A DNA stretch of 38,445 nt from Paracoccaceae bacterium (GTDB lineage Bacteria; Pseudomonadota; Alphaproteobacteria; Rhodobacterales; Rhodobacteraceae), in contig WFQE01000074.1 in the NCBI GenBank assembly GCA_015487165.1, forward strand, positions 1-38,445. The letters are read 5' to 3'. The notes beneath the pieces are model-generated. The model had not been told where the DNA came from. It saw nothing but the letters and a program-made list of their open reading frames with translations, and made no database searches. The position numbers and the translations under genes were made by a program. Positions 15,780 to 24,385 of the stretch are shown here, piece by piece. The stretch's first letter is position 1; each line of letters starts with the position of its first letter.

Positions 15780-16292
15780 TCAGATATAGAGGTTGATGTC
15801 CGACTTGGTGGCGGTTTCCATATAGGTTGCCGCGCCACCGATCTCGATGCCGTCAATCATGTCTTCCTGTTTGAGCTCGAACAGGTCCAGCGTCATCTGG
15901 CAGGCAATAATGCGGATATCCAGATCGACCGCAGCTTCGCGCAGCTCGGGGATCGAGGCCACACCCTTTTTCTTGATGAGGTTTTTCATCATCGTCGTGG
16001 CCATCCGGTCCACACCAGGGATGACCGACACGATATTGGGCATCGCCATGTGCATGCCCATCATCGGCATTTCCATCGCCGGGTTGCCCAGTGTCGAGAT
16101 CTTGAGATCAAGATCCTTTTTCAGCAGTGCAAGGCCGTAGAAGGTAAAGAACATCGTGACATTGATGTCCATCGCCGCCGCAGTGGTGGCCAGAATGAAC
16201 GGGGGATACGCCCAATCGAGCGTGCCCTTGGTCACGATGATAGACATGCTCTTGGCGTTGTCCATTTCCTCGTGGGTTACGTTGTCCGGCAT
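15780..16292 (-). CDS. dsrE2: DsrE2, membrane-linked DsrE-family sulfurtransferase partner of TusA
   Basis: A 170-residue protein of the DsrE/F/H-like 'DsrE2' family. It has one cysteine, C131 in IRIIACQMTLDLFELKQEDM, the typical active-site context, and hydrophobic, methionine-rich stretches (residues 28-55 and 72-92) that would place it at the membrane. GGGAAGAGAC lies before the ATG. The tusA-dsrE2 pair is known from many sulfur oxidisers with dsr or sHdr genes as an early sulfur-trafficking step. It is divergent from the ArsR gene, from which a 220-base regulatory gap separates it. Confidence 0.93.
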   Translation of the reverse strand: MPDNVTHEEMDNAKSMSIIVTKGTLDWAYPPFILATTAAAMDINVTMFFTFYGLALLKKDLDLKISTLGNPAMEMPMMGMHMAMPNIVSVIPGVDRMATTMMKNLIKKKGVASIPELREAAVDLDIRIIACQMTLDLFELKQEDMIDGIEIGGAATYMETATKSDINLYI

Positions 16293-16326
16293 GTCTCTTC
16301 CCTCCTGACCGCTGTGAAGGTGGATT

Positions 16327-16357
16327 ATGATACTTTCACTTATTAGAAATATTGAAT
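16327..16357 (-). promoter_or_regulatory. predicted dsrE2-tusA promoter with overlapping ArsR-type operator
   Basis: On the minus strand TTCAAT (16356-16351), 18 bases, then TATCAT (16332-16327) forms a promoter 35 bases before the dsrE2 ATG. The palindrome ATTA-GAAATATT-GAAT at 16342-16357 overlaps its -35 and spacer; it is one base off the SqrR consensus ATTC-N8-GAAT and has the same spacing as the dsrA site. It could also control arsR. In the remainder of the 16293-16512 gap I see only AT-rich sequence. Confidence 0.55.
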
Positions 16358-16512
16358 ACTAAAAATGCCCTTGCCGGTCAAGGAAGGCGGTTCCCGAAAC
16401 GGTGATATGTGAATGACGGGGCTGAAATATTGCTGGAATGGTATGTATAACCATGTGTTTTCCTGATAAATGTCCGAAAAACTCCTATCGAACACAATAG
16501 AGAGAGCAACAG

Positions 16513-16833
16513 ATGGCCGACTCGGGAACCATGGATATCTCGGAACTCAAGGATAACGCCAGCAAGGCCAGCGCATTGCTAAAGGTCATGGCGAACCAGT
16601 CGCGGTTGATGATTCTGTGCAACCTTCTCGAAGGTGAAAAATCCGTGCAGGAACTTCAGGGCCATGTGGGGTTGAGCCAGTCCGCGCTGTCGCAGCAGCT
16701 TGCTATCTTGCGGGGGCAACATCTGGTCAAGACACGTCGGGTTGCCCAGTCTGTCTATTATTCCCTCGCGAGCCCCGAGGCCGAGACGCTGATCGCGACC
16801 CTGTACCAGATATACTGTGCCGACCAGAAGTAA
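16513..16833 (+). CDS. ArsR-family repressor, probable persulfide sensor (SqrR/BigR/SoxR type)
   Basis: A 106-residue winged-helix protein; recognition region QGHVGLSQSALSQQLAILRG, residues 50 to 69. It has exactly two cysteines, C36 (LMILCNLL) and C102 (IYCADQK), 66 residues apart. This is the same spacing as C41 and C107 of Rhodobacter capsulatus SqrR, which form a tetrasulfide bridge with reactive sulfur species and then release DNA. No metal-binding CxC of ArsR/SmtB sensors is present. It stands between two sulfur units and near SqrR-like palindromes, so it probably represses dsr, dsrE2-tusA and the transporter gene until sulfide or polysulfide appears. RBS AGAGAG. Confidence 0.88.
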   Translation: MADSGTMDISELKDNASKASALLKVMANQSRLMILCNLLEGEKSVQELQGHVGLSQSALSQQLAILRGQHLVKTRRVAQSVYYSLASPEAETLIATLYQIYCADQK

Positions 16834-16966
16834 GATCGGCACGGCTTGCCCGGTCGGGCGACCGAGAGCACCCGAGATTTTTTCCAAAGGGTTTCCACCA
16901 TCCCCCTGATGTCTGCCATCAGGCGGCTCAGCGCCACCGATGGTGTAGCAACCTGTGCACAAAATC

Positions 16967-17004
16967 TTGTAGCCATTCCGGACGCAATATAATATGCCAA
17001 TATT
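16967..17004 (+). promoter_or_regulatory. predicted promoter of the YeeE-type gene with AT-rich palindrome
   Basis: TTGTAG (16967-16972), 17 bases, then TAATAT (16990-16995) is a good sigma-70 match. A perfect inverted repeat AATAT-GCCA-ATATT (16991-17004) covers the -10 and likely start. It does not fit ATTC-N8-GAAT, so ArsR binding is less certain than at the other two sites. The upstream half of the 16834-17082 gap shows nothing convincing. Confidence 0.5.
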
Positions 17005-17082
17005 TGATTATGTTTTCGCGCGGGGCGAAAACACGCCACCGGACAGAATAATACCGGGGCGGGGCGACAAGGGGGGAAACGC

Positions 17083-18177
17083 ATGATCGACGCATGGAAA
17101 GAGATCGTGATCGAGTCACCGGGTTTTTACATTGCCTGGGGTGGGCTTCTGATCGGTCTGGCTTTTGGATACATCGTGCAGCGCACCAATTTCTGCACCA
17201 TGGGTTCCATTTCCGATATCCTGTCGTTTGGAGATTACGGGCGTTTCCGGGCCTGGCTGCTTGCCGGCGCAGTGGCCATTCTTGGCGTGGCGCTGTTGCA
17301 GAACATGGGCGTGATGAATGCGGCCGATTCGATGTATCTCAACCCCAATCTGGCCTGGGCTGCGAATATTGCCGGTGGCCTGATATTTGGTTTCGGAATG
17401 GTGTTTGCCGGCGGCTGCATGAGCAAGAACCTCGTGCGTGCTGGTTCGGGGGACCTGCGCTCGGTCTTTGTGCTGATCGTGACGGGGATCTTTGCCTATA
17501 TGACGATCGGCGGCCTGCTTGGCCCCCTTCGGGTTGCGGTTTTCGGGCCGGGAACGACCGATCTGGGCGAGATGGGGCTGGAAACACAGGGAATTGGCGA
17601 GATTGCCGCAAATCTGGTCGGGATGGACGCCAACACAGGTTATCTTGCCGCCGTGGCCGTCATTGTCGGTGCAATCCTGATTTTCTGCTTCAAGGATGCC
17701 GGTTTTCGCGCCTCGCGCCGCAATATCATCGCCGGTATCGGAATCGGCTTGTGCGTTACGGCCGGCTGGTTTCTGACCGGACTGGCGCAGGATGAATTCG
17801 CGGATGTGCCTGTCGCGCTGATCTCGCTCAGCTATGTGCGGCCCAGTGGCGACACGCTGGATTATCTGATGCGCTTTACCGCCTATGGCTGGCCCGGCTT
17901 TGGTGTGGCAACGACTTTCGGCGCGCTGTTGGGCGCCTTTATCGGGGCGATCACATCGGGTGGTTTCAGCGTCACGACATTTGCCGACAAGGGCGACACG
18001 TTGCGCAACATGTTCGGGGCCGCGTTGATGGGCTTTGGCGGCGTTCTGGCGCTTGGCTGCACGGTGGGGCAGGGCATGACCGGGTTTTCAACGCTGGCGG
18101 TCGGGTCGGTTCTGGCCTTTGCCTCGATCGTGATTGGCGGGGTGCTGGGCATGAAGGCCATGGAGGCTTTTGCCTGA
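17083..18177 (+). CDS. YeeE/YedE-family sulfur compound transporter
   Basis: A 364-residue membrane protein with roughly ten helices. The conserved cysteines of this family are visible: C38 in RTNFCTMG, C112 in AGGCMSKNLVR and one in LGCTVGQGMTGF near residue 325. In the thiosulfate channel YeeE they pass the ion through transient S-S contacts; relatives (PmpA/PmpB, SoxT) sit with sulfur oxidation genes. Thiosulfate, polysulfide or sulfite could be the substrate. GGGGGGAAAC precedes the ATG. It directly follows the ArsR gene, which may mean import or sensing of the inducer. It is a single long protein, not the split two-gene form. Confidence 0.9.
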   Translation: MIDAWKEIVIESPGFYIAWGGLLIGLAFGYIVQRTNFCTMGSISDILSFGDYGRFRAWLLAGAVAILGVALLQNMGVMNAADSMYLNPNLAWAANIAGGLIFGFGMVFAGGCMSKNLVRAGSGDLRSVFVLIVTGIFAYMTIGGLLGPLRVAVFGPGTTDLGEMGLETQGIGEIAANLVGMDANTGYLAAVAVIVGAILIFCFKDAGFRASRRNIIAGIGIGLCVTAGWFLTGLAQDEFADVPVALISLSYVRPSGDTLDYLMRFTAYGWPGFGVATTFGALLGAFIGAITSGGFSVTTFADKGDTLRNMFGAALMGFGGVLALGCTVGQGMTGFSTLAVGSVLAFASIVIGGVLGMKAMEAFA

Positions 18178-18203
18178 CGCCAATACCCCTGCGGCAAAAG
18201 ATC

Positions 18204-18231
18204 AAGGGCGGCAGGTTTCCCTGTCGCCCTT
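18204..18231. terminator. bidirectional terminator between transporter gene and mrp
   Basis: AAGGGCGGCAGG (18204-18215) pairs with CCTGTCGCCCTT (18220-18231), 12 bp with one G-U pair and a four-base loop. It lies between two convergent genes, with T-rich sequence to the right and A-rich to the left. Confidence 0.8.
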
Positions 18232-18260
18232 TCTGTAGTCTTTCAGCGTGGTGAGGGCGA

Positions 18261-19352
18261 TTACCCCTCGGGCATGAGCTGTGCCGCGACCTTGAGCGCC
18301 ATCTTGCGATAGATTTCGGCATGCGGGCCGTCAGGCTGGGAAACCACGATCGGCGTGCCGTCATCCGAGTTGCGGCGAATATCCATATGCAGCGGAACCG
18401 CACCCAGGAACGGAACCTGCAACTTGCGCGCCTCGTCTTCGGCGCCACCATTGCCGAAGATGTGCGAGCTTTCCCCGCAATGGGGGCAGATGAATGTGGA
18501 CATGTTTTCGACAATGCCAAAGATTGGCACATCCACGTTCTTGAACATCTTGAGGCCCTTGCGCGCGTCGATCAGCGCCAGATCCTGCGGCGTCGAGACA
18601 ATCACCGCCCCGGTCAACGGAACCTGCTGCGCCATCGTCAGCTGGGTGTCGCCCGTGCCCGGCGGCATGTCCAGAACCAGCACGTCAAGATTGCCCCAGT
18701 CCACCTCGTGAACCAACTGCATCAAGGCGGAAACAACCATCGGGCCACGCCAGATGACAGGCGATTCTTCATCCATCAACATACCCATCGACATGACTTC
18801 GATGTCAAAGGCCTCAAGCGGCTTGATGCGGTCGTCAACGATTTCGGGCCGGGTTTCGACCCCCAGAAGGCGCGGGATTGAAGGGCCATAGACATCGGCA
18901 TCCAGCAGGCCGACCTTCATGCCCAGCCCTCGCAGCGCCAGCGCCAGGTTGACCGCGGTCGTCGATTTGCCGACGCCGCCCTTGCCCGAGGCCACCGCCA
19001 GAATGGTTTTTACCCCGGGGATCGAGCCCTGCTTGGGCCGCAGGTCGGGGCCTGGGGCGCGTTCTTTCTTGCGGGTCAGCTTGGGGGGCTGTTGTGTCGG
19101 GTCGAACTGTTCGGCACGTTCTGCGGTAAGGGCGACGAGAACGCTGTCAACACCGTCGATCGAGGCAACAACCTTTTCGGCCTGCTCGCGCAGCGGCTGC
19201 AGATCACCGGTATAGCCCTCGGGCACGGTGATCGAAAAGATGACCTTGCCCTCGTTCACCACAATATCCGAAATCAGCCCAAGCGAGACAATATCCCCCT
19301 TCAGGCCTGTGGCGGTCACCGTTTTAAGTTTTTCAAGAATCTTGTCTTTCAT
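18261..19352 (-). CDS. mrp: Mrp/ApbC/NBP35-type iron-sulfur cluster carrier ATPase
   Basis: The 363-residue product has an N-terminal MIP18/DUF59-like domain (residues 1-75), a charged linker (near 85-112), a deviant Walker A motif ASGKGGVGKSTT near residue 121 and the FICPHCGESS cysteine pair that holds a bridging [4Fe-4S] cluster in the dimer. Such proteins deliver clusters to apo-enzymes. Almost every Dsr protein here needs many clusters, but the gene is also a common chromosomal housekeeping gene, so the placement may be coincidence. It is transcribed away from cbbR, or co-transcribed with it across a 92-base gap. Confidence 0.95.
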   Translation of the reverse strand: MKDKILEKLKTVTATGLKGDIVSLGLISDIVVNEGKVIFSITVPEGYTGDLQPLREQAEKVVASIDGVDSVLVALTAERAEQFDPTQQPPKLTRKKERAPGPDLRPKQGSIPGVKTILAVASGKGGVGKSTTAVNLALALRGLGMKVGLLDADVYGPSIPRLLGVETRPEIVDDRIKPLEAFDIEVMSMGMLMDEESPVIWRGPMVVSALMQLVHEVDWGNLDVLVLDMPPGTGDTQLTMAQQVPLTGAVIVSTPQDLALIDARKGLKMFKNVDVPIFGIVENMSTFICPHCGESSHIFGNGGAEDEARKLQVPFLGAVPLHMDIRRNSDDGTPIVVSQPDGPHAEIYRKMALKVAAQLMPEG

Positions 19353-19444
19353 GGATTCGTCCCAGTCCTGCTATTTCATGCATAGATTAGAATGTTTTTA
19401 AATGTAAGACAAGCAAGGTGGCCCGTTGGTGTCACGCGCGGCCG

Positions 19445-20374
19445 TCAGTCGGGGATCCTGGGCAGATAGCTGCCCTTCTTGGCAATCACGAATCGGCGGA
19501 ATTTTTCCGTGACCGCGGTCAGGGGCATGTCGCGCCGGTGCATCAGGAACCATTGCCGAATGATCGGCACGCCGGGCGCCTTGATCTGGACAAGCCGCCC
19601 GTCTGCCAGCTCGTTGGCGACCGTATGGCCGGAAATGAATGCAATCCCCAGGCCGGCAATGACTGCCTGCTTGATGGTCTCGTTGGTTCCCATGCCGACG
19701 GTTTCATAGGGTCGCCCCTCGCCCAGCCGGTCGAGAAGGCGCTCCATAAGGATGCGCGTGCCCGAGCCACGTTCGCGCACAAGAAAGGTTTCGCCCAGCA
19801 GGTCATCGGGCAAAACGTCGCGCCCCGTGGCCAGTCTGTGACCTTTCGGCGCAATGAAGATATGCGGATGCGGGCCCAGAATTTCGGCCGTGACGATGGG
19901 CGATCGCGGCGGCCGCCCCATGATTGCCACATCGACCGCGCCCTCCATGACATGGGTGATAATCTCTTCGCGATTGCCGATCCGCAGGCCGACCTGGATG
20001 TTGGGGTTTTCCTCTTGAAACATCGAAACCAGTTGCGGTGCAAAATACTTTCCGGTGCTGACAACGCCAATCGCCAGATAGCCCAACTTGCCTTGGCGGA
20101 TGGATTTAACCTTTTCGTAACAATTTGTTAGCGACGCCTCGATCTGTTTGGTGCTGCGGAACACTTCTTCACCCGGCGAGGTCAGGCTGGTCTTGCCGTC
20201 ATTGCCGCGCATCATCAGGCGCACACCAAGATTTTCTTCCAGCAGCTTGAGTTGCGTCGATACCGCAGGGGGGGTCAGCCCCAGTACCTCGGCCGCGGCG
20301 GTGAGCGAACCATTTTCGGCGATGGCAACAAGGGCGCGGAGTTGCTTGAGGGTGATGGCGGATTCGTTGGTCAT
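19445..20374 (-). CDS. cbbR: CbbR, LysR-type activator of the Calvin cycle operon
   Basis: A 309-residue LysR regulator. The N-terminal helix-turn-helix (AAAEVLGLTPPAVSTQLKLL, about residues 26-45) is followed by an effector domain starting LAIGVVSTGKYFAPQLVSMF, a stretch typical of CbbR. It is divergent from cbbF, the classical arrangement. CbbR activates cbb genes in response to metabolites such as RuBP or NADPH, depending on species. Only AGAAAAAT is seen before the ATG, a weak ribosome site, in keeping with a low-level regulator. Confidence 0.95.
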   Translation of the reverse strand: MTNESAITLKQLRALVAIAENGSLTAAAEVLGLTPPAVSTQLKLLEENLGVRLMMRGNDGKTSLTSPGEEVFRSTKQIEASLTNCYEKVKSIRQGKLGYLAIGVVSTGKYFAPQLVSMFQEENPNIQVGLRIGNREEIITHVMEGAVDVAIMGRPPRSPIVTAEILGPHPHIFIAPKGHRLATGRDVLPDDLLGETFLVRERGSGTRILMERLLDRLGEGRPYETVGMGTNETIKQAVIAGLGIAFISGHTVANELADGRLVQIKAPGVPIIRQWFLMHRRDMPLTAVTEKFRRFVIAKKGSYLPRIPD

Positions 20375-20475
20375 AAATTTTTCTAAAAGCGTTTGTGATT
20401 TTTTTCAATTTCCTTTTTGTCACGGAACCGTCAAATCAGGGCCAGACATCGCATGACAACCAGAGGATCGCCCTT
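20375..20475. promoter_or_regulatory. cbbR-cbbF divergent control region
   Basis: A short AT-rich gap between the divergent regulator and the cbb operon must hold both promoters and the CbbR sites. LysR-like T-N11-A and TNA elements occur (for example TAA at 20384 and TGA at 20396), but none fits the usual TNA-N7-TNA spacing exactly, so I do not mark an operator. Confidence 0.45.
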
Positions 20476-21495
20476 ATGGTCAAACCCGTCGAGTTGGCTC
20501 AGTATCTGGCAGACCACCCTGAAATCCCCAAGGATCTGGGTGATGCCGTTCTGGCCATGACCGAGGTCGGAAAAAGACTTTCCCACAAGATCGCCCGCGG
20601 TGCGCTGGAAGGTGCCATGGGGCAAGAGGTTGGCCACAACACCGATGGTGACGGACAGAAGGCGCTGGACATCATCGCTGACGAGATGTTCTTTGACGCG
20701 CTGCGCGACACGGCTGTGCGCTGGTATGCCTCGGAAGAGCGCGAGGATGTGGTCGAGATCAACCCCGACGGCCATCTGGCACTGGCAACCGACCCGCTGG
20801 ATGGTTCTTCCAACATCGATGTGAATGTATCCATCGGCACGATCTTTTCCATCTTCGAGGCCAAGGACGACCCGGTGGCCAGCTTTCTGCGCCCCGGCAC
20901 CGAGCAGATCGCCGCCGGCTATATCATCTATGGCCCGCAGACCGGGCTGATGGTGACCTTCGGCAATGGCACGCTGTCGTTTATCCTTGATCCCGATCGG
21001 GGCGAGTTCGTTCTGGTCAACGACAAGGTACGCGTTCCCGAGGCCAGCCGCGAATTTGCGATCAACGCATCCAACTATCGCCACTGGACCAAGCCGATCC
21101 GCGCCTATATCGACGATTGCCTGGCTGGCGAGACCGGCCCGCGGGGCAAGAATTTCAACATGCGCTGGGTGGCATCTCTGGTGGCGGAAACGCACCGCAT
21201 CATCAGCCGCGGCGGTATCTTCCTTTATCCGTCCGACGCCCGCAAGGGGTATGAACACGGCCGACTGCGCATGGTCTATGAATGCGCCCCCATCGCGATG
21301 CTGGTCGAACAGGCCGGCGGGTTGGCCACCGATGGCTGCGACCGGCTGCTGGAACAGACGGTCAAGACATTGCACGGCCGCACGCCGCTGGTGTTTGGCA
21401 CGCCCGAAAAGGTGAACCGCGTGGCCACCTATCACGACCTTCCCGAAAACGAGACCTCGGCCCTGTTCAGGGAACGCGGTCTGTTCAGAGACTGA
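20476..21495 (+). CDS. cbbF: fructose-1,6-bisphosphatase, class I
   Basis: ATG at 20476 follows AGAGGA; the longer frame upstream lies in the control region. The 339-residue protein has the metal-binding class I signature [20 protein letters not shown] and [20 protein letters not shown]. It removes phosphate from fructose-1,6-bisphosphate in RuBP regeneration; in such operons the enzyme often also acts on sedoheptulose-1,7-bisphosphate, not provable here. It is the first gene of the operon, 10 bases before cbbP. Confidence 0.96.
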   Translation: MVKPVELAQYLADHPEIPKDLGDAVLAMTEVGKRLSHKIARGALEGAMGQEVGHNTDGDGQKALDIIADEMFFDALRDTAVRWYASEEREDVVEINPDGHLALATDPLDGSSNIDVNVSIGTIFSIFEAKDDPVASFLRPGTEQIAAGYIIYGPQTGLMVTFGNGTLSFILDPDRGEFVLVNDKVRVPEASREFAINASNYRHWTKPIRAYIDDCLAGETGPRGKNFNMRWVASLVAETHRIISRGGIFLYPSDARKGYEHGRLRMVYECAPIAMLVEQAGGLATDGCDRLLEQTVKTLHGRTPLVFGTPEKVNRVATYHDLPENETSALFRERGLFRD

Positions 21496-21505
21496 GGATC
21501 ACGAC

Positions 21506-22378
21506 ATGAGCATCAAACACCCGATCATCTCGGTTACAGGGTCTTCTGGGGCCGGCACATCCACCGTCAAGCATACCTTCGACCAGATCTTTCGTCGCGA
21601 GGGGGTCAAGGCCGTGTCGATCGAGGGTGACGCCTTTCACCGCTATAACCGCGCCGAAATGAAGGCCGAGCTCGAACGCCGTCTTGCCGAGGGCGACCAT
21701 TCCTTCAGCCATTTTTCCTACGAGGCGAACGAGCTGAAAGAACTGGAAAACGTTTTCCGCATCTACGGCGAAACCGGCAAGGGCCACACGCGCACCTATG
21801 TGCATGACGAGGAAGAGTCGAAAAAATACGGCGTTCCGCCCGGTGAATTCACGGATTGGCGCGATTTTGAGGATGACTCTGACGTGCTGTTCTATGAGGG
21901 CCTGCATGGCGCGGTAAAAACCGACGACATCAAGATCGCCGATTACGCTGACCTCAAGATCGGGGTGGTGCCGGTCATCAACCTTGAGTGGATTCAAAAG
22001 ATCCACCGCGACAAGGCGCAGCGTGGCTATTCGACCGAGGCGGTGACCGATGTCATCCTGCGCCGCATGGATGCCTATGTGAAATGCATCTGCCCGCAAT
22101 TCACCCAGACCGACATCAACTTTCAGCGCGTGCCTGTGGTTGACACCTCGAACCCCTTTGTCGCCCGCTGGATCCCGACACCGGACGAGAGCCTCGTGGT
22201 CATCCGCTTTGCCAACCCGCGCGGCATCGACTTTCCCTATCTGATCTCGATGATCGACGGCAGCTGGATGAGCCGCGCCAATTCCATCGTGATCCCCGGC
22301 AACAAGCTGGATCTTGCCATGCAGCTGATCCTGACGCCGCTGATCTTCCGCCTGATCGATAACGCCCGTCGCGCATAA
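21506..22378 (+). CDS. cbbP: phosphoribulokinase
   Basis: The 290-residue protein has a P-loop GSSGAGTSTVKHTFD at residues 12-26 and the proteobacterial (class I) phosphoribulokinase core with DAFHRYNRAEMK and FYEGLHGAV. It makes ribulose-1,5-bisphosphate from ribulose-5-phosphate and ATP, the reaction unique to this cycle along with RubisCO. The bacterial form is usually an octamer activated by NADH; it lacks the N-terminal redox cysteines of plant enzymes. The ATG follows GAGG with 10 bases to the preceding stop; cbbT follows after 12. Confidence 0.97.
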   Translation: MSIKHPIISVTGSSGAGTSTVKHTFDQIFRREGVKAVSIEGDAFHRYNRAEMKAELERRLAEGDHSFSHFSYEANELKELENVFRIYGETGKGHTRTYVHDEEESKKYGVPPGEFTDWRDFEDDSDVLFYEGLHGAVKTDDIKIADYADLKIGVVPVINLEWIQKIHRDKAQRGYSTEAVTDVILRRMDAYVKCICPQFTQTDINFQRVPVVDTSNPFVARWIPTPDESLVVIRFANPRGIDFPYLISMIDGSWMSRANSIVIPGNKLDLAMQLILTPLIFRLIDNARRA

Positions 22379-22390
22379 AGGACGACACTG

Positions 22391-24364
22391 ATGACCCAAG
22401 CCAACGAAAAGATGATGGCCAATGCAATCCGCGCGCTTGCGATGGATGCGATTCAAAAGGCCAATTCCGGCCACCCCGGCATGCCGATGGGCATGGCCGA
22501 TGTGGCGACCGTGCTGTTCAACCGCTTCATCAATATCGACCCTTCGGCCCCGAAATGGGCCGATCGCGACCGTTTCGTGCTGTCGGCCGGGCATGGTTCG
22601 ATGCTGCTGTATTCAATCAACCATCTGCTCGGCTACGGCGACATGGACATGGACCAGATCCGCAACTTCCGCCAGCTGGGCGCACGCACGGCGGGCCACC
22701 CGGAATATGGCCATGCGGATGGGATCGAGACCACCACCGGCCCGCTGGGGCAGGGGCTTGGCACCTCGGTCGGCATGGCGCTGGCCGAGCGCATGATGAA
22801 CGCCCGTTTCGGTGACGAACTGGTCGATCATTACACCTATGTCATTGCCGGCGACGGCTGTTTGATGGAGGGTATCAGCCATGAGGCCATCGACCTGGCC
22901 GGTCATCTGGGTCTGGGCCGCCTGATCCTGCTGTGGGATGATAATGGCATCACCATCGACGGCAGCACCGACATTTCCACCTCCACCGACCAGCTTGCAC
23001 GTTTCGAGGCCGCTGGCTGGCACGTCGCCCGCATCGACGGCCATGATAACGAGGCCATTGCCGGTGCCATCGAGGACGCGCGCGCCGATGGCCGCCCGTC
23101 GCTGATTGCCTGCAAGACAATCATCGGCTTTGGCGCCCCCAACAAGCAGGGCACCTCGGCCACACATGGTGCTCCCCTGGGTGATGAGGAAATCGCCGCT
23201 GCGCGCAAACAGCTGGGCTGGGATTACCCTCCCTTCGAGGTGCCCGAGGCGGTCTATGCCGACTGGCGCGCGATTGCCGCCCGCGGCGCCGAGGCACGTG
23301 CCGCATGGGAGGCCCGCCTTGCCGCGTCACCCAGGGCCGCAGAGTTCAACGCCGCCCTCGATGGCAGCGCCCGGAACGGGCTGGCCGATGCCATGGCCGC
23401 CTACAAGGCACAGCTGGTTGCGGATCAGCCCAAGGTGGCCACTCGCAAGGCCTCGCAGATGGCGCTTGAGGTGGTCAATGCCACCGTGCCCACCATGGTT
23501 GGCGGCTCGGCCGACCTGACGGGTTCGAACAACACGAAAACCGGCGGCATGAACGCCGTCACCCGCGAGGATTACAGCGGCAACTACATCAATTACGGCA
23601 TCCGCGAATTTGAAATGGCCGCGGCCATGAACGGGATCAGCCTGCATGGCGGCCTGCGCCCCTATGGCGGCACCTTTCTGGTCTTTGCCGATTATGCGCG
23701 CCCGGCGATGCGCCTGTCGGCGCTGATGGAACAGCCCGTCACCTATGTGATGACCCACGACAGCATCGGCCTTGGCGAAGACGGCCCGACCCACCAGCCG
23801 GTGGAAACCATTGCGTCCTTGCGCGCCATGCCCAACCTGAATGTGGTGCGCCCGGCCGATGTGGTGGAAACCGCCGAGGCGTGGGAACTGGCCGTTGCAT
23901 CCGACAACACACCCTATGTGCTGTGCCTGTCGCGGCAGGGCTTGCCCTGTGTGCGCGATGACGTGTCCGAGAACCTGACCGCCAAAGGCGCCTATGTGCT
24001 GCGCGAGGCCGACGGCGCGCGCGACGTCACGCTGATCGCCACCGGATCCGAGGTATCGCTGGCCCTTGAGGCCGCCGACAAGCTGGCCGCCGAAGGCATC
24101 AAGGCCGCGGTCGTTTCCGCCCCCTGCCTGGAGTTGTTCGAGCAGCAGGATGCCGCATACCGCGATACGGTTCTGGGGGCGGCTCCCCGCGTCGTGATCG
24201 AGGCCGCCATCCAGATGGGATGGGACAGGTATATCGGCCAGAACGGCGCCTTTATCGGCATGTCCGGCTTTGGCGCCTCGGCGCCGGCCCCCGCCCTCTA
24301 TGAACATTTTGGCATCACGTCTGACGCCGCCGCAAAGGCAGCGAAAGCGTTGATCGGTAAATAA
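22391..24364 (+). CDS. cbbT: transketolase
   Basis: A 657-residue, full-length transketolase. It has the thiamin diphosphate motif [20 protein letters not shown] and continues with DNGITIDG near residue 185. The pyrimidine domain around 360-500 ([20 protein letters not shown]) and the histidine-rich active site segment [18 protein letters not shown] are present. It transfers two-carbon units between sugar phosphates in RuBP regeneration. Position and tight spacing place it in the cbb operon; it may be the cell's only transketolase or a second copy. Confidence 0.97.
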   Translation: MTQANEKMMANAIRALAMDAIQKANSGHPGMPMGMADVATVLFNRFINIDPSAPKWADRDRFVLSAGHGSMLLYSINHLLGYGDMDMDQIRNFRQLGARTAGHPEYGHADGIETTTGPLGQGLGTSVGMALAERMMNARFGDELVDHYTYVIAGDGCLMEGISHEAIDLAGHLGLGRLILLWDDNGITIDGSTDISTSTDQLARFEAAGWHVARIDGHDNEAIAGAIEDARADGRPSLIACKTIIGFGAPNKQGTSATHGAPLGDEEIAAARKQLGWDYPPFEVPEAVYADWRAIAARGAEARAAWEARLAASPRAAEFNAALDGSARNGLADAMAAYKAQLVADQPKVATRKASQMALEVVNATVPTMVGGSADLTGSNNTKTGGMNAVTREDYSGNYINYGIREFEMAAAMNGISLHGGLRPYGGTFLVFADYARPAMRLSALMEQPVTYVMTHDSIGLGEDGPTHQPVETIASLRAMPNLNVVRPADVVETAEAWELAVASDNTPYVLCLSRQGLPCVRDDVSENLTAKGAYVLREADGARDVTLIATGSEVSLALEAADKLAAEGIKAAVVSAPCLELFEQQDAAYRDTVLGAAPRVVIEAAIQMGWDRYIGQNGAFIGMSGFGASAPAPALYEHFGITSDAAAKAAKALIGK

Positions 24365-24385
24365 GTACAAGGACGAGAGACACCC

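Noticed and set aside
15759-16346. Plus-strand frame opposite dsrE2 (195 codons)
   Set aside because: His/Arg/Asp-rich translation typical of a shadow; it would also run through the predicted operator and promoter of dsrE2.
16834-16900. Possible terminator after arsR (CGGTC-GGGC-GACCG)
   Set aside because: Only a 5-bp stem with competing pairings and no T-run, so not called.
20375-20475. CbbR operator of the TNA-N7-TNA type
   Set aside because: Several TNA triplets occur but none at the needed spacing; AT-richness alone does not justify a site call.
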